A DNA stretch of 64,000 nucleotides, taken from NCBI GenBank assembly GCA_035308965.1, contig DATGFN010000011.1, forward strand, positions 124,001 through 188,000. Reading direction: 5' to 3'. Position numbers and translations under genes: made by a program. Positions within the stretch are counted from its first letter, which is position 1. Each line of letters starts with the position of its first letter. The notes under the pieces were generated by a model, which was not told the DNA's origin, did not search any database, and saw nothing but the letters and a program-made list of their open reading frames with translations. This document shows, piece after piece, positions 7,927 through 16,562 of the stretch. The stretch is from DASYXZ01 sp035308965. GTDB taxonomy: Bacteria; Acidobacteriota; Terriglobia; UBA7540.

Positions 7927-9456
7927 ATGCTCCTCACTCTCGATTCGAGTTTGGACAAACCTCTCTACGCCCAGATTCGCGACCAGATCCGCGAGCGCAT
8001 TACCACCGGAGCCTTAAAGGTGGGCGAGCGGATTGAAGCCAGCCGCGAATTGGCCAAACGTCTGGGCGTGCATCGCACCACCGTGGGCAATGCCTACGCC
8101 GACCTCGGCGCCGAAGGTCTGATCCAGGGCACGGTGGGGCGGGGAACATTTGTTTCTCCCATGGCGTCCCACCTGAAAGAATCGGGCCGGATTGCCCGGC
8201 GCGCCACCAACGATTTTTTCTGGAGCAGTTTTTTTTCCAACGAGCATCGCGATGATGCTCTGGGCCGCCTGATGGCGAATTGCATGACCCCGGGAATGAT
8301 TTCGTTCGCCACCGCGCACGGATCGCTGGACCTGACTCCGGTGGATTTGGTGCGCCGGGCCACCGACGCCGTCCTTCGCCGCGAAGGCGCCATGATTTTG
8401 CAGTACGGTTCGAGCGACGGCTATCCCCCGCTGCGGAAATACTTGCAGGGCCACTTGCGGCGCGACGGCATTCCGGCGGAACTGGACGAAATCCTGATCA
8501 CCAACGGCTGCCAACAGTCGCTCGACCTTCTGAGGCGGTCCTTGCTTAATCCGGGCGACACAGTGGTGTGCGAAAACCCCACTTACACCGGCTTGTGGCA
8601 GGTTTTTCAGTCGCCGGGCATCCGCCTGGTCGGCATTCCGGTGCGCGAGGAGGGCATGGACCTCGATTTTCTGGCCGCCGTCCTCGAACAGAGCAAAGTG
8701 AAGCTGATTCTCTCCAGCCCCAATTTCCAAAATCCTACCGGGCGAACCATGCCCCTTGCGGCACGGAGAAAATTGCTGGGGCTTGCCTCGCGATACCAGG
8801 CGCCGATTGTAGAAGATGATATTTATGGCGCTCTGCGTTTTCGCGGCCGCGAGTTGCCTCCGCTCAAGGCATTGGACTCGGCAGGGATGGTGATTTACTT
8901 GAACAGTTTTTCCAAGGTTGGCTTTCCCGGACTGCGCGTGGGCTGGATAGTGGCCTCGCGGCCCGTGATTGAGCGCGTTCGCTGGGCCAAGCAGGGCGCC
9001 GACTTGCACACCAACATGCTGGGGCAGGCGGTGCTGGAGGAATTCGGCCGCCGCGGCTGGCTGGACAAATTGTTGCGGCGCGCACGCAAGGTTTACGAAC
9101 ATAAACTCGAAGTCTTGCGGCTGGCCATGCACCGCCATTTTCCGGCGGAGGCCAAATGCGTGTTTCCCGAGGGCGGGATGTCCGTGTGGGTGGAGTTGCC
9201 GGCGGGATTCGACGCCGCGGAATTGCTGGTGAAGGCGCGCGACCGTCAGGTGATTTTCGGCCCCTCGCGGTTTTTCTATTTTCAGCAGGTCCAGCATAAC
9301 GCTTTTCGGTTGTGCTTTACCGGGATCTCCGATGACCAAATTGAAAAGGGCGTTGCGATTCTGGGCGAATTGCTGAAAGCGGAAATCCGCCGGATCAAGG
9401 CGGGAAGAAACGGCAGGAAGTCCTTGCCGGTGAGCGCGGGAGTGGCGATGGTGTAG
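7927..9456 (+). CDS. MocR/PdxR-like GntR-family regulator with aminotransferase domain
   Basis: The 509-residue protein has an N-terminal GntR winged helix (residues ~5-75: YAQIRDQIRERI, then RELAKRLGVHRTTVGNAYADL and G-R-G-T-F-V) joined to a class I/II aminotransferase-like domain with PLP lysine K330 in N-S-F-S-K-V-G-F-P-G-L-R-V-G-W. The frame is open upstream to 7702, but the ATG at 7927 has GGAGG 11 bp before it and starts where the family starts. PdxR members sense PLP and activate pdxS/pdxT; the next gene is pdxS and pdxT is nearby, so vitamin B6 control is the likely role. An operator-like palindrome lies directly before the ribosome site. Confidence 0.88.
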   Translation: MLLTLDSSLDKPLYAQIRDQIRERITTGALKVGERIEASRELAKRLGVHRTTVGNAYADLGAEGLIQGTVGRGTFVSPMASHLKESGRIARRATNDFFWSSFFSNEHRDDALGRLMANCMTPGMISFATAHGSLDLTPVDLVRRATDAVLRREGAMILQYGSSDGYPPLRKYLQGHLRRDGIPAELDEILITNGCQQSLDLLRRSLLNPGDTVVCENPTYTGLWQVFQSPGIRLVGIPVREEGMDLDFLAAVLEQSKVKLILSSPNFQNPTGRTMPLAARRKLLGLASRYQAPIVEDDIYGALRFRGRELPPLKALDSAGMVIYLNSFSKVGFPGLRVGWIVASRPVIERVRWAKQGADLHTNMLGQAVLEEFGRRGWLDKLLRRARKVYEHKLEVLRLAMHRHFPAEAKCVFPEGGMSVWVELPAGFDAAELLVKARDRQVIFGPSRFFYFQQVQHNAFRLCFTGISDDQIEKGVAILGELLKAEIRRIKAGRNGRKSLPVSAGVAMV

Positions 9457-9640
9457 GAATTGCGCGATCGGGTGATCGGGCGATTGAGCGATTGAAAAAC
9501 CAGGCTCGAAAGGCGAAGATCGAAACTCGGTTTCGGTGTCCTCCTAATGAGATTTGGAGGTTCTTCCAGTCACTCAATCACTCATTCGCACGATCGCTAA
9601 ATCTGTGGATGGACTACTTGTAAGCTGGGAGGAGAAAACC

Positions 9641-10528
9641 ATGTTCGAATACGATCAACAGATGAAATTGAAAGTCGGCTTGGCGGAAATGCTGAAGGGT
9701 GGCGTGATCATGGATGTTACCACCGCCGAGCAGGCGAAAATTGCCGAGGACGCCGGAGCTTGCGCGGTGATGGCTCTGGAGCGCGTGCCGGCGGACATTC
9801 GCAAGGAAGGTGGCGTGGCGCGCATGGCCTCGGTGAAAATTATCAAGGCCATTATGGACGTCGTCACCATTCCGGTGATGGCCAAAGCGCGCATCGGACA
9901 CTTTGCCGAGGCCCAGGTTTTGGAGTCGGTGGGCGTGGATTATATTGATGAGAGCGAAGTGCTGACGCCCGCCGACGAGGAGCATCACATCCACAAGTGG
10001 CCCTACAAAGTTCCCTTTGTATGCGGCGCGCGCAATTTGGGCGAGGCCCTGCGGCGCATCGGCGAGGGCGCGGCTATGGTCCGCACCAAGGGCGAAGCCG
10101 GCTCCGGCAACATCGTGGAGGCGGTGCGCCATTTGCGCGCTATTACGGGCGAAATCCGCACGCTGACCACTCTGCGCGAAGAGGAACTGATGGCCAAGAC
10201 GAAAGAGCTGGGCGCGCCATTGGACCTCGTGAGGTGGGTGAGTGAAAACGGCAAGCTGCCGGTACCGAATTTTTCGGCGGGCGGCATCGCTACCCCTGCC
10301 GACGCGTCCCTGGTGATGCAGTTGGGCGCCGAGGCCGTCTTTGTGGGTTCCGGTATATTCAAGTCCGCCGATCCTGCCGTGCGTGCCAAAGCGATTGTGC
10401 GCGCGACGACCCATTACAACGAAGCTCAGGTTGTGGCCGAATGCTCGGAAGAGTTGGGTGAGGCCATGCGCGGCATCGACGTGGCCAAACTCGATCCGAA
10501 AGAATTGTTGCAGACGCGCGGATGGTAG
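9641..10528 (+). CDS. pdxS: Pyridoxal 5'-phosphate synthase lyase subunit PdxS
   Basis: The 295-residue TIM-barrel enzyme combines ribose 5-phosphate, glyceraldehyde 3-phosphate and ammonia from PdxT into PLP. Visible signatures are the opening GGVIMDVTTAEQAKIAEDAGACAVMALERVP segment (interrupted here for length), the Schiff-base lysine K82 in V-M-A-K-A-R-I-G-H, and the phosphate-binding F-S-A-G-G-I-A-T-P and V-F-V-G-S-G-I-F-K loops. The frame opens at 9554, but ATG 9641 has a GGGAGGAG site and matches the family start. The stop codon TAG (10526-10528) is the GTAG end of a downstream palindromic repeat. It lies 184 bp after the PdxR-like gene. Confidence 0.97.
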   Translation: MFEYDQQMKLKVGLAEMLKGGVIMDVTTAEQAKIAEDAGACAVMALERVPADIRKEGGVARMASVKIIKAIMDVVTIPVMAKARIGHFAEAQVLESVGVDYIDESEVLTPADEEHHIHKWPYKVPFVCGARNLGEALRRIGEGAAMVRTKGEAGSGNIVEAVRHLRAITGEIRTLTTLREEELMAKTKELGAPLDLVRWVSENGKLPVPNFSAGGIATPADASLVMQLGAEAVFVGSGIFKSADPAVRAKAIVRATTHYNEAQVVAECSEELGEAMRGIDVAKLDPKELLQTRGW

Positions 10529-10649
10529 GGGCGGGGCTTGCCCAGGCCTCTTGCATGGCAAACCGGACTTGAGCAGGCGTCGGATTTAGGATTAAAAAGG
10601 CCAGGGCAAGCTCGCGCACGGCGAGTCGCCGAGGAGACCCTGGCCCTAC
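10525..10649. repeat. Paired inverted REP-like element, copy a
   Basis: It starts GTAGGGGCGGGGCTTGCCC and ends with a GGGCAAGCTCGC arm, a CGGCGAGTCGCCGAGGAGACC arm and CTAC. The two sides are imperfect reverse complements separated by a low-GC middle. The first four bases include the pdxS stop codon, and the CTAC end is 10 nt before the ATG of the next gene. Copies b (12198-12357) and c (20143-20270) share the same arms. Confidence 0.7.
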
Positions 10650-10659
10650 GTGATTGAAA

Positions 10660-11685
10660 ATGCGAATTCAAATCTTGATGGTTGCCGTCTGCGGGCTGTT
10701 CACCACCGCGCTGGCCTTGGCTGCGGCGACGCCGAAGCAGTCCATGATGCTTTACGTTACCAACAGCGAAAGCGGCGACATCACCGTGATCGACCTGGAC
10801 GCGCTGAAGGTTGTGGGTGACATCAAGGTGGGCGCGGCGGTCCACGGCGCGGCCGTGCAGGCGGATGGGCGGCGGCTCTTTACCACTATCGAATCGAACA
10901 ACACGCTGCGCGTGATCAATACGGCGACCAACGAGATTGAATCGACAATCAAATTGACAGGACGTCCAAACCAATGCGCGGTAACGCCCGACGGCAAGTA
11001 TGTGGCCGTGCCGATTCGCGATGGCAACTCCGTGGACATTGTGGATGTGGCGCAGAGTAAAGTCGTGAAGACACTGCCCGTCAAAATGCCGCACAATTGC
11101 TTTAATGCCGGAAGCGATCGATATCTTTACGTAAGCTCGATGGGCTCGGACGCCATCAACCGCATCGACCTGACGACCATGGAATACGCCGGCAAAACCG
11201 CTTTGCCGGGCGTGCCGCGGCCTTATGTGGTGACGAGGGACGGCGGCACCATGTATGTGGCGCTGAGCGGTCTGCACGGGTTTGCGATTGTGGATGTTGC
11301 GGGCAAGGCGCCGGTGCGGGAATTTCGCATGCCCGCGGAGAATAAGACCCCGCGCGCGCATCCCTTCGAGCCAATTGACACGTTGACGCACGGACTGGCC
11401 TTGACGCCGGACGGGACTGAGCTTTGGGTCACCAGCCTGCTGGACGATTGCATGTATGTGTACCATGTGGCTGAAAACAAAATTGTGGCGCGCGTTCCCA
11501 CCGGCGAGGCGCCCAACTGGGTGACGTTTTCTCCAGACGGGAAATACTGCTGCGTCAGCAATCCGGGCAGCAACGATTGCTCGATCATCGACGTCAAGAC
11601 CCGCAAGGAAGTGGCTCGGCTGAAGGTGGGCAATGTACCCAAAAGATTGGTGGCGTCCAGCCTTCTTGCCGGCCAAGGATTTTAG
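10660..11685 (+). CDS. Secreted YVTN-type beta-propeller protein
   Basis: The 341-residue protein begins with a signal peptide (MRIQILMVAVCGLFTTALALAA). Six to seven repeats follow, each near 40-45 residues, with the pattern Y-V-T/S-x-x-x-S-x-x-I-x-x-I-D and V-x-V-T-P-D-G-x-x-x-x-V, which is the YVTN family seven-bladed propeller. Such periplasmic or cell-surface propellers bind ligands or partners; no catalytic residues are evident. A TTG at 10654 is also possible, but the ATG at 10660 directly precedes the signal peptide. It interrupts the pdxS-pdxT pair and begins right after a REP-like repeat. Confidence 0.82.
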   Translation: MRIQILMVAVCGLFTTALALAAATPKQSMMLYVTNSESGDITVIDLDALKVVGDIKVGAAVHGAAVQADGRRLFTTIESNNTLRVINTATNEIESTIKLTGRPNQCAVTPDGKYVAVPIRDGNSVDIVDVAQSKVVKTLPVKMPHNCFNAGSDRYLYVSSMGSDAINRIDLTTMEYAGKTALPGVPRPYVVTRDGGTMYVALSGLHGFAIVDVAGKAPVREFRMPAENKTPRAHPFEPIDTLTHGLALTPDGTELWVTSLLDDCMYVYHVAENKIVARVPTGEAPNWVTFSPDGKYCCVSNPGSNDCSIIDVKTRKEVARLKVGNVPKRLVASSLLAGQGF

Positions 11686-11766
11686 AGGAACGCCAGGGCG
11701 GAATGAGTCATCCAATACACGGGCTCAAGAGCGACTTCAAAACTAAATCATCAAGGAGGCTACACA

Positions 11767-12189
11767 ATGCCGGTTCGAAATGCAGAAGCTGAATGGAAGG
11801 GAAATCTTCTCGAAGGTTCGGGGCACATGAAGATTGGGAACTCTTACGACGGGCCTTTTACTTTCAAATCGAGAATGGAAGAGGGGCCGGGCACCAACCC
11901 TGAAGAATTGATCGCGGCGGCGCATTCGGGCTGTTTCTCCATGGCTTTTTCGGCCACCCTGGGCAAGGCTGGATTTGCGCCCAAACGGGTTCACACAACA
12001 GCGTCTGTGCATTTTGAAAAAGTGGCGGATGGGTTTGCCATTGCCAGCATTGACCTGGCGACGGAAGCGGAAGTTCCGGGCATCGACAACGCGAAATTCC
12101 AGGAATTGGCCGAAGGAGCGAAAAAAGGCTGTCCGGTTTCGAAGGCGCTTGCGGCCACGAAAATCAATTTGCAAGCGAAGTTGCTTTAA
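11767..12189 (+). CDS. OsmC-family peroxiredoxin
   Basis: The 140-residue protein matches the OsmC subfamily that reduces organic hydroperoxides. The peroxidatic cysteine lies in A-A-A-H-S-G-C-F-S-M-A-F and the resolving cysteine in K-K-G-C-P-V-S-K-A-L. The typical N-terminal A-x-W-x-G and N-P-E-E-L-I elements are present and the length is standard. A strong ribosome site, AAGGAGG, lies 9 bp before the ATG. It is cytoplasmic. It sits between the YVTN and DinB-type genes with its own spacer, so it may be separately transcribed. Confidence 0.93.
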   Translation: MPVRNAEAEWKGNLLEGSGHMKIGNSYDGPFTFKSRMEEGPGTNPEELIAAAHSGCFSMAFSATLGKAGFAPKRVHTTASVHFEKVADGFAIASIDLATEAEVPGIDNAKFQELAEGAKKGCPVSKALAATKINLQAKLL

Positions 12190-12197
12190 GTTTGGTA

Positions 12198-12357
12198 TGG
12201 CCGGGGTCTCCTCGGCGACTCGCCGTGCGCGAGCTTGCCCCGGCCTACATTGCGATTGGGAATTCTTAACTTCGTATCTGGTTTTTTGTAATAGGAAACT
12301 CAAGAGGCCGGGGCAAGCTCGCTAAAGCGGAGTCCGCTAAATCGACCCCGGCCCTAC
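12198..12357. repeat. Paired inverted REP-like element, copy b
   Basis: The left arm GGCCGGGGTCTCCTCGGCGA... is the reverse complement of the right arm ...GGGCAAGCTCGC / CGACCCCGGCC, separated by about 60 bp of lower-GC DNA. It ends CCCTAC at 12357, and AGGAGG plus the next ATG (12369) follow immediately. It begins 8 bp after the osmC stop. Confidence 0.7.
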
Positions 12358-12368
12358 AGGAGGACAAT

Positions 12369-12920
12369 ATGGATCCGAAGTATCCAGTGGGAAAATTTTC
12401 ATGGCCCGAGAGCATCTCAGAAGACGACCGCAAGAAATTCACGGCGCAAATTGAGGAAATGCCGGCCAAATTACGCGCCGCGGTTCAGGGCCTGAGCGAG
12501 CCGCAGATTGATACACCCTATCGAGAGGGCGGCTGGACGGTTCGCCAGGTGGCGCACCATTTGGCGGATAGTCACATGAACGCTTTCATTCGCTTCAAAC
12601 TTGCCCTGACCGAGTCCGAGCCGACCATTAAGGCCTATGAACAGCAAAAGTGGGCGGAGTTGCCGGATGGGAAAACAGCTCCCGTCGAAATTTCCCTCAC
12701 GCTTCTGGATTCGCTCCATCGGCGCTGGGTGGTTTTGATCAAGTCATTAAAGCCCGAGGATTTTAACCGCACATTCCGGCATCCCGAACTCGGCTTGGTC
12801 ACGCTCGAGCGGAACCTGGCCTTATACGCCTGGCACTGCCGCCATCATGTGGCGCACGTTACCTCGTTGCGCGAGCAGAAAGGCTGGCAAGCTGGCACGG
12901 CGTCGGGAGCCGCAGGCTAG
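12369..12920 (+). CDS. YfiT/DinB-family metal-dependent transferase or hydrolase
   Basis: The 183-residue protein has the DinB/YfiT four-helix-bundle pattern with three His ligands: the first in V-R-Q-V-A-H-H-L-A-D-S-H and the others in W-H-C-R-H-H-V-A-H. Family members include bacillithiol S-transferases (BstA) and YfiT-like metal-dependent hydrolases. The opening D-P-K-Y-P-V-G-K-F is characteristic of the YfiT branch. The thiol cofactor and substrate in this organism are unknown. AGGAGG sits 6 bp before the ATG, directly after a REP-like repeat. It is followed by pdxT after 27 bp, so it is probably co-transcribed with it. Confidence 0.85.
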   Translation: MDPKYPVGKFSWPESISEDDRKKFTAQIEEMPAKLRAAVQGLSEPQIDTPYREGGWTVRQVAHHLADSHMNAFIRFKLALTESEPTIKAYEQQKWAELPDGKTAPVEISLTLLDSLHRRWVVLIKSLKPEDFNRTFRHPELGLVTLERNLALYAWHCRHHVAHVTSLREQKGWQAGTASGAAG

Positions 12921-12947
12921 AAGGCAGAAAGCAGAATATTACCATCG

Positions 12948-13532
12948 ATGAACAACGGCCAAAAACCCGTGGGCATTCTTGCTCTCCAGGGTGACTTTGC
13001 GATGCACGGCAAGATGCTGGACCGCATCGGAAAACCTTGGAAGCTGGTGAAGCACGCCTCGGAACTCGAAGAAGTGAGCGGGCTGATCATGCCGGGCGGC
13101 GAAAGCACGACCATGCTGAAATTTTTTGCCGCCAACGGGATTGCTCCGGCCATTAAAGAATTTGCCGCCCACGGCAAGCCGATTTTCGGAACGTGCGCGG
13201 GCGCCATTCTGCTTGCCCAAAATGTTTTGAATCCGCCCCAGGAACGGTTGGGCCTGATGGACATCACCGTGGAGCGGAATGCCTACGGCCGGCAGATTGA
13301 CAGCTCGGTTCAGCAGGGCACCTGCCCGGAGATATCCCCTCAGGCTGTCGAAATGGTTTTCATTCGCGCGCCCATCATTCGTCGAGTTGGTGACGGTGTG
13401 CGCGTCCTCGGCCGCTGCGGCGATCTCCCCGTCCTCGTCGAACAGGGCAACCTTCTCGCCGCCACATTCCATCCCGAACTCACCGAAGATGAGACGATTC
13501 ACCGCTATTTCCTGACCAAGCTGGCGAAATAG
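12948..13532 (+). CDS. pdxT: Pyridoxal 5'-phosphate synthase glutaminase subunit PdxT
   Basis: The 194-residue class I glutamine amidotransferase supplies ammonia to PdxS. It begins V-G-I-L-A-L-Q-G-D-F and has the P-G-G-E-S-T-T motif, the nucleophile C83 in F-G-T-C-A-G-A-I-L-L-A, and the C-terminal H-x-E of the triad in A-A-T-F-H-P-E-L. Its length and order of motifs are those of PdxT. It lies 2.4 kb downstream of pdxS rather than next to it; a YVTN propeller, osmC and a DinB-type gene intervene. Regulation by the PdxR-like protein would need a separate site or read-through. Confidence 0.96.
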   Translation: MNNGQKPVGILALQGDFAMHGKMLDRIGKPWKLVKHASELEEVSGLIMPGGESTTMLKFFAANGIAPAIKEFAAHGKPIFGTCAGAILLAQNVLNPPQERLGLMDITVERNAYGRQIDSSVQQGTCPEISPQAVEMVFIRAPIIRRVGDGVRVLGRCGDLPVLVEQGNLLAATFHPELTEDETIHRYFLTKLAK

Positions 13533-13699
13533 GGCCATTCGAAAGTCGAAAATCGAATCTGGAAGCTGGTAACTCGGCAGAGGTATCTAAGTTTCCCTTT
13601 CATTAGACTTGTCAATCGCCATTCAGCAATCACAAATTACCAATCACCAATCCCCGATCTCCATTCACCAATCGCAAATTTAAGTTACAATTCCCCATC

Positions 13700-15592
13700 A
13701 TGAAACGACGCCAACTCACGATCTTGTTCGCTTTACCCATCGTTTTTGCCAGCCTCGCAACCTGGCAAGTCAATCCGCTCCACGCCCAACGCGCTGCCGA
13801 GGGTGGTCCTGCTTCTTACGTTGTAATGAAAAACGTGATGGTCCCCATGCGCGATGGTGTGCACCTGGGCACAGACGTTTATCTGCCCTCCATTGATTCG
13901 CAGCAGGGCGCCAAGTTGCCCGCAATTCTGGAGCGTACGCCCTACAACAAGGACCTTTCTGCGAACCGGGCGGAATACTACGCTCGCCGCGGCTACGCAT
14001 ATGTGTGTCAGGACACGCGGGGCCGTTTCGCCTCCGAAGGCGTCTGGCACATGATGACCGACGACGTGAATGACGGCCACGATGCGGCCGAGTGGCTGGT
14101 CCACCAACCCTGGAGTGACGGCCACTTCGGCATGGTGGGCACTTCATACGTCGGGGGCACGCAGCATGCCCTGGCGGAGTCCGGCGCGCCGGGGCTCGCC
14201 GCGTTGTTGCCGGTGGACGCGGTGTCCAATGCGGGCTATTTCGGTATGCGCAATGGCGGAGCTTTCGAGCTGCGCTTCATGAACTGGATTTTTACTCTTG
14301 GCGCGCCCGAGGGTAGCCGCGAAGCGCGCGACCCGGCCACCGCTGCCGCCCTCCAGGAGATGGGCAGGCACGTGCGCGAATACATCCTGGCATTGCCGCT
14401 TCGCAAAGGAACAACGCCGCTCAAACTGGCGCCGGAATACGAGGACTGGCTGGGCTTTGCGCTGGGCCACGGAGAGAACGATGCTACATGGAAGCAGCCC
14501 GGTTTTGATGTGGTCGACCAGGTGGGGCGCTACGCCGACGTCCCCGTATATCTCATCGGTGGTTGGTACGATTCCTGGGCGCGGCCGACAACCATGACCT
14601 ACATGGCGCTGGCGAAGTCCAAGCGTGGACCGATCAAAATGATTTTGGGTCCGTGGATTCACGGGTCGAACACGAGGCATTCGAGCGGCCAGGTGGAATA
14701 TGGCCTATCCGCGGCGCTGGATGGCGACTCCTTTCACATGCGCTGGTTCGATCATTGGCTGAAGGCCGACAATAACGGTGTGGAAAACGAAGCGCCGGTG
14801 AAAATATTCGTTATGGGTGGGGGAAGCGAGGCGAAGACGGCGGACGGTTTACACTTGCACGGAGGCGTGTGGCGCGACGAGCACGAATGGCCCCTGTCGC
14901 GCACCGTCTTCACGCCTTATTACTTGCACGCCGACGGCGGCTTATCGCCTGCGAAACCTGCCGAGGCCAGGAGCGATACCAGTTACGAGTTTGATCCGCG
15001 CAATCCCGTCCCGACAATTGGTGGAAATGTCTCCTCCGGCGCAGGCGTGTTGTTGCAGGGCGCCTGGGACCAGAAGTGCAACGAGCAGGTATGGAACTGC
15101 AAGGATTCGCTGCCCCTTTCGGCTCGGCGAGACGTGCTGGTGTTCATGACGCCTCCCCTCGACCACGACGTTGAAGTGACTGGGCCCATCGACGTGAAGC
15201 TCTGGGCCTCTTCCTCGGCGGTTGACACTGATTTCACCGCCAAGCTGATTGACGTGCATCCGCCCACCGCGGACTTTCCCTCCGGCATCGATATGAACCT
15301 GGAAGATGGGATCATGCGCGCGCGTTTCCGGAATTCGTTGGAGAAACAGGAGTTGATGAAGCCGGGCGAGGTTTATGAATTTACGATCAAGCTCTACCCG
15401 ACATCAAACGTGTTCAAGGCTGGGCACCGAATCCGGCTTGACGTTTCGAGCAGCAACTTTCCCCGCTTCGATGTAAACCCCAATACGGGCGAGCCGTTGA
15501 ACGGTAATCGGCGGATGATGACGGCCACCAACACGATTTATCACGACGCAGCGCACCCGTCGCACGTGATTTTGCCCATTATTCCGCGGTGA
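13700..15592 (+). CDS. Secreted CocE/NonD-family (X-Pro dipeptidyl-peptidase S15) hydrolase
   Basis: The 630-residue protein has a signal peptide (KRRQLTILFALPIVFASLATW). An alpha/beta-hydrolase domain follows, with M-V-P-M-R-D-G-V-H-L-G-T-D-V-Y, then Q-D-T-R-G-R-F, and nucleophile S149 in M-V-G-T-S-Y-V-G-G. The catalytic Asp (G-G-W-Y-D-S-W) and His (P-W-I-H-G-S) are visible. The C-terminal ~200 residues form the jelly-roll PepX_C domain. The family cleaves acyl or aminoacyl esters and amides; the substrate is unknown. It is probably periplasmic. Spacer 13533-13699 contains only imperfect repeats of aatcaccaat. Confidence 0.9.
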   Translation: MKRRQLTILFALPIVFASLATWQVNPLHAQRAAEGGPASYVVMKNVMVPMRDGVHLGTDVYLPSIDSQQGAKLPAILERTPYNKDLSANRAEYYARRGYAYVCQDTRGRFASEGVWHMMTDDVNDGHDAAEWLVHQPWSDGHFGMVGTSYVGGTQHALAESGAPGLAALLPVDAVSNAGYFGMRNGGAFELRFMNWIFTLGAPEGSREARDPATAAALQEMGRHVREYILALPLRKGTTPLKLAPEYEDWLGFALGHGENDATWKQPGFDVVDQVGRYADVPVYLIGGWYDSWARPTTMTYMALAKSKRGPIKMILGPWIHGSNTRHSSGQVEYGLSAALDGDSFHMRWFDHWLKADNNGVENEAPVKIFVMGGGSEAKTADGLHLHGGVWRDEHEWPLSRTVFTPYYLHADGGLSPAKPAEARSDTSYEFDPRNPVPTIGGNVSSGAGVLLQGAWDQKCNEQVWNCKDSLPLSARRDVLVFMTPPLDHDVEVTGPIDVKLWASSSAVDTDFTAKLIDVHPPTADFPSGIDMNLEDGIMRARFRNSLEKQELMKPGEVYEFTIKLYPTSNVFKAGHRIRLDVSSSNFPRFDVNPNTGEPLNGNRRMMTATNTIYHDAAHPSHVILPIIPR

Positions 15593-15740
15593 AGCGGATA
15601 GGATGAAACTGGAAAATGGAAATTGGAAACTGGCGGGTGGCCATTTCGGATTTTCGTCCATTTTCTAATTTCCAGTTCCTGCCTTTAATGATTCAATGAA
15701 AAAATGATTCAATGAGTCCATCTCTGTCTTTGAGCATCAC

Positions 15741-16217
15741 ATGAACATGCGCGCCGCAAAGCCCCGCCCTTCCACGAACATCCTTTTTGTTTGTATTGGA
15801 AATTCCTGTCGCAGCCAGATGGCGGAGGCGTTTGCCAATCAGCTGGGGGAAGGAAGTTTCCACGTTTGGAGCGCGGGGTCCATGCCATTGGGTGAAATTA
15901 TTTCCCCCACATTTCAGGTGATGCGCGAGAAGGGAATGGCACTCGAAGGGCAATGGTCCAAGGGATTGAAAGATGTTCCTATCGACAAAATGGATGTGGT
16001 AGTCGGTATGGGGTGCGAAGTGAGGTGTCCGCTGCCGGCGGGATTCAAAGGGATTTTGGTGGGGTGGAATATTCCCGACCCTTATGGTCACGACCTCGAT
16101 TACTTCCGCAGCGTTCGTGACTTGATCGAGCGGCAGGTGAAATCGTTGCTGCGAGATCTTCGTGACCAACGCAAATCGTCGATTGAGGAATTGATCGAGC
16201 CAGAGGCGCCGAAATAG
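15741..16217 (+). CDS. Low-molecular-weight phosphatase / ArsC-type reductase family
   Basis: The 158-residue protein carries the P-loop C18-I-G-N-S-C-R24 (CX5R), followed by S-Q-M-A-E-A-F. The general acid appears in N-I-P-D-P-Y-G. A second cysteine pair, G-M-G-C-E-V-R-C-P, sits where thioredoxin-coupled arsenate reductases carry their redox cysteines, which favours an ArsC-like function; a tyrosine phosphatase role is the alternative. No ars genes neighbour it. It is cytoplasmic and of normal length. Confidence 0.85.
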   Translation: MNMRAAKPRPSTNILFVCIGNSCRSQMAEAFANQLGEGSFHVWSAGSMPLGEIISPTFQVMREKGMALEGQWSKGLKDVPIDKMDVVVGMGCEVRCPLPAGFKGILVGWNIPDPYGHDLDYFRSVRDLIERQVKSLLRDLRDQRKSSIEELIEPEAPK

Positions 16218-16562
16218 GACACAGAGGGCAGAGAGCAGAGGGCAGAAGGCAGAACTCCTCCACGGCCAGCATGGGCAGGATGATGAAAAGAGTCGAAGCT
16301 GTCATCCCGAGCGAAGAGAGGGATCTCGCACTGTCTTGAAGTAAATCGCTAAAGTTCTTCGCGAGGCGCAATATGACCGAGCGCAAGGCTAATCTAGCTT
16401 GATTCATTTTCTAACGTGCTATGATGAAGAGCGCAGTACGCGCCAAAAAAGGGATCTTTGTGAGGCTGCCCGGGAACGCGAATTGCCCCTGCCTTGCGCC
16501 ATAAGGAATATTCAGTGACGGCGACTAAAGATTCTCAATCTGTTTATGCTTTGGAGGGTTCC
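16218..16562. other. Intergenic stretch with degenerate repeats, no gene seen
   Basis: It contains purine-rich repeats (gagggcagagagcagagggcag) and a tcatcccgagcgaagagaggg segment that looks like decayed dispersed-repeat DNA. The only frame is a 120-codon minus-strand one with no family resemblance. A GTG at 16515 preceded by AAGGA is an alternative start for the next gene. Confidence 0.45.

Noticed and set aside
8014..9339. 441-codon minus-strand frame
   Set aside because: It is antisense to the MocR-like regulator, whose motifs are complete; His/Gln/Arg-rich content is typical of GC-rich antisense frames.
10426..11715. 429-codon minus-strand frame
   Set aside because: It spans the end of pdxS, a repeat and the YVTN gene on the opposite strand, with no protein-family signature.
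13540..13695. Tandem aatcaccaat-like repeats as a CRISPR
   Set aside because: Units are short, irregular and without spacers; this is low-complexity drift.
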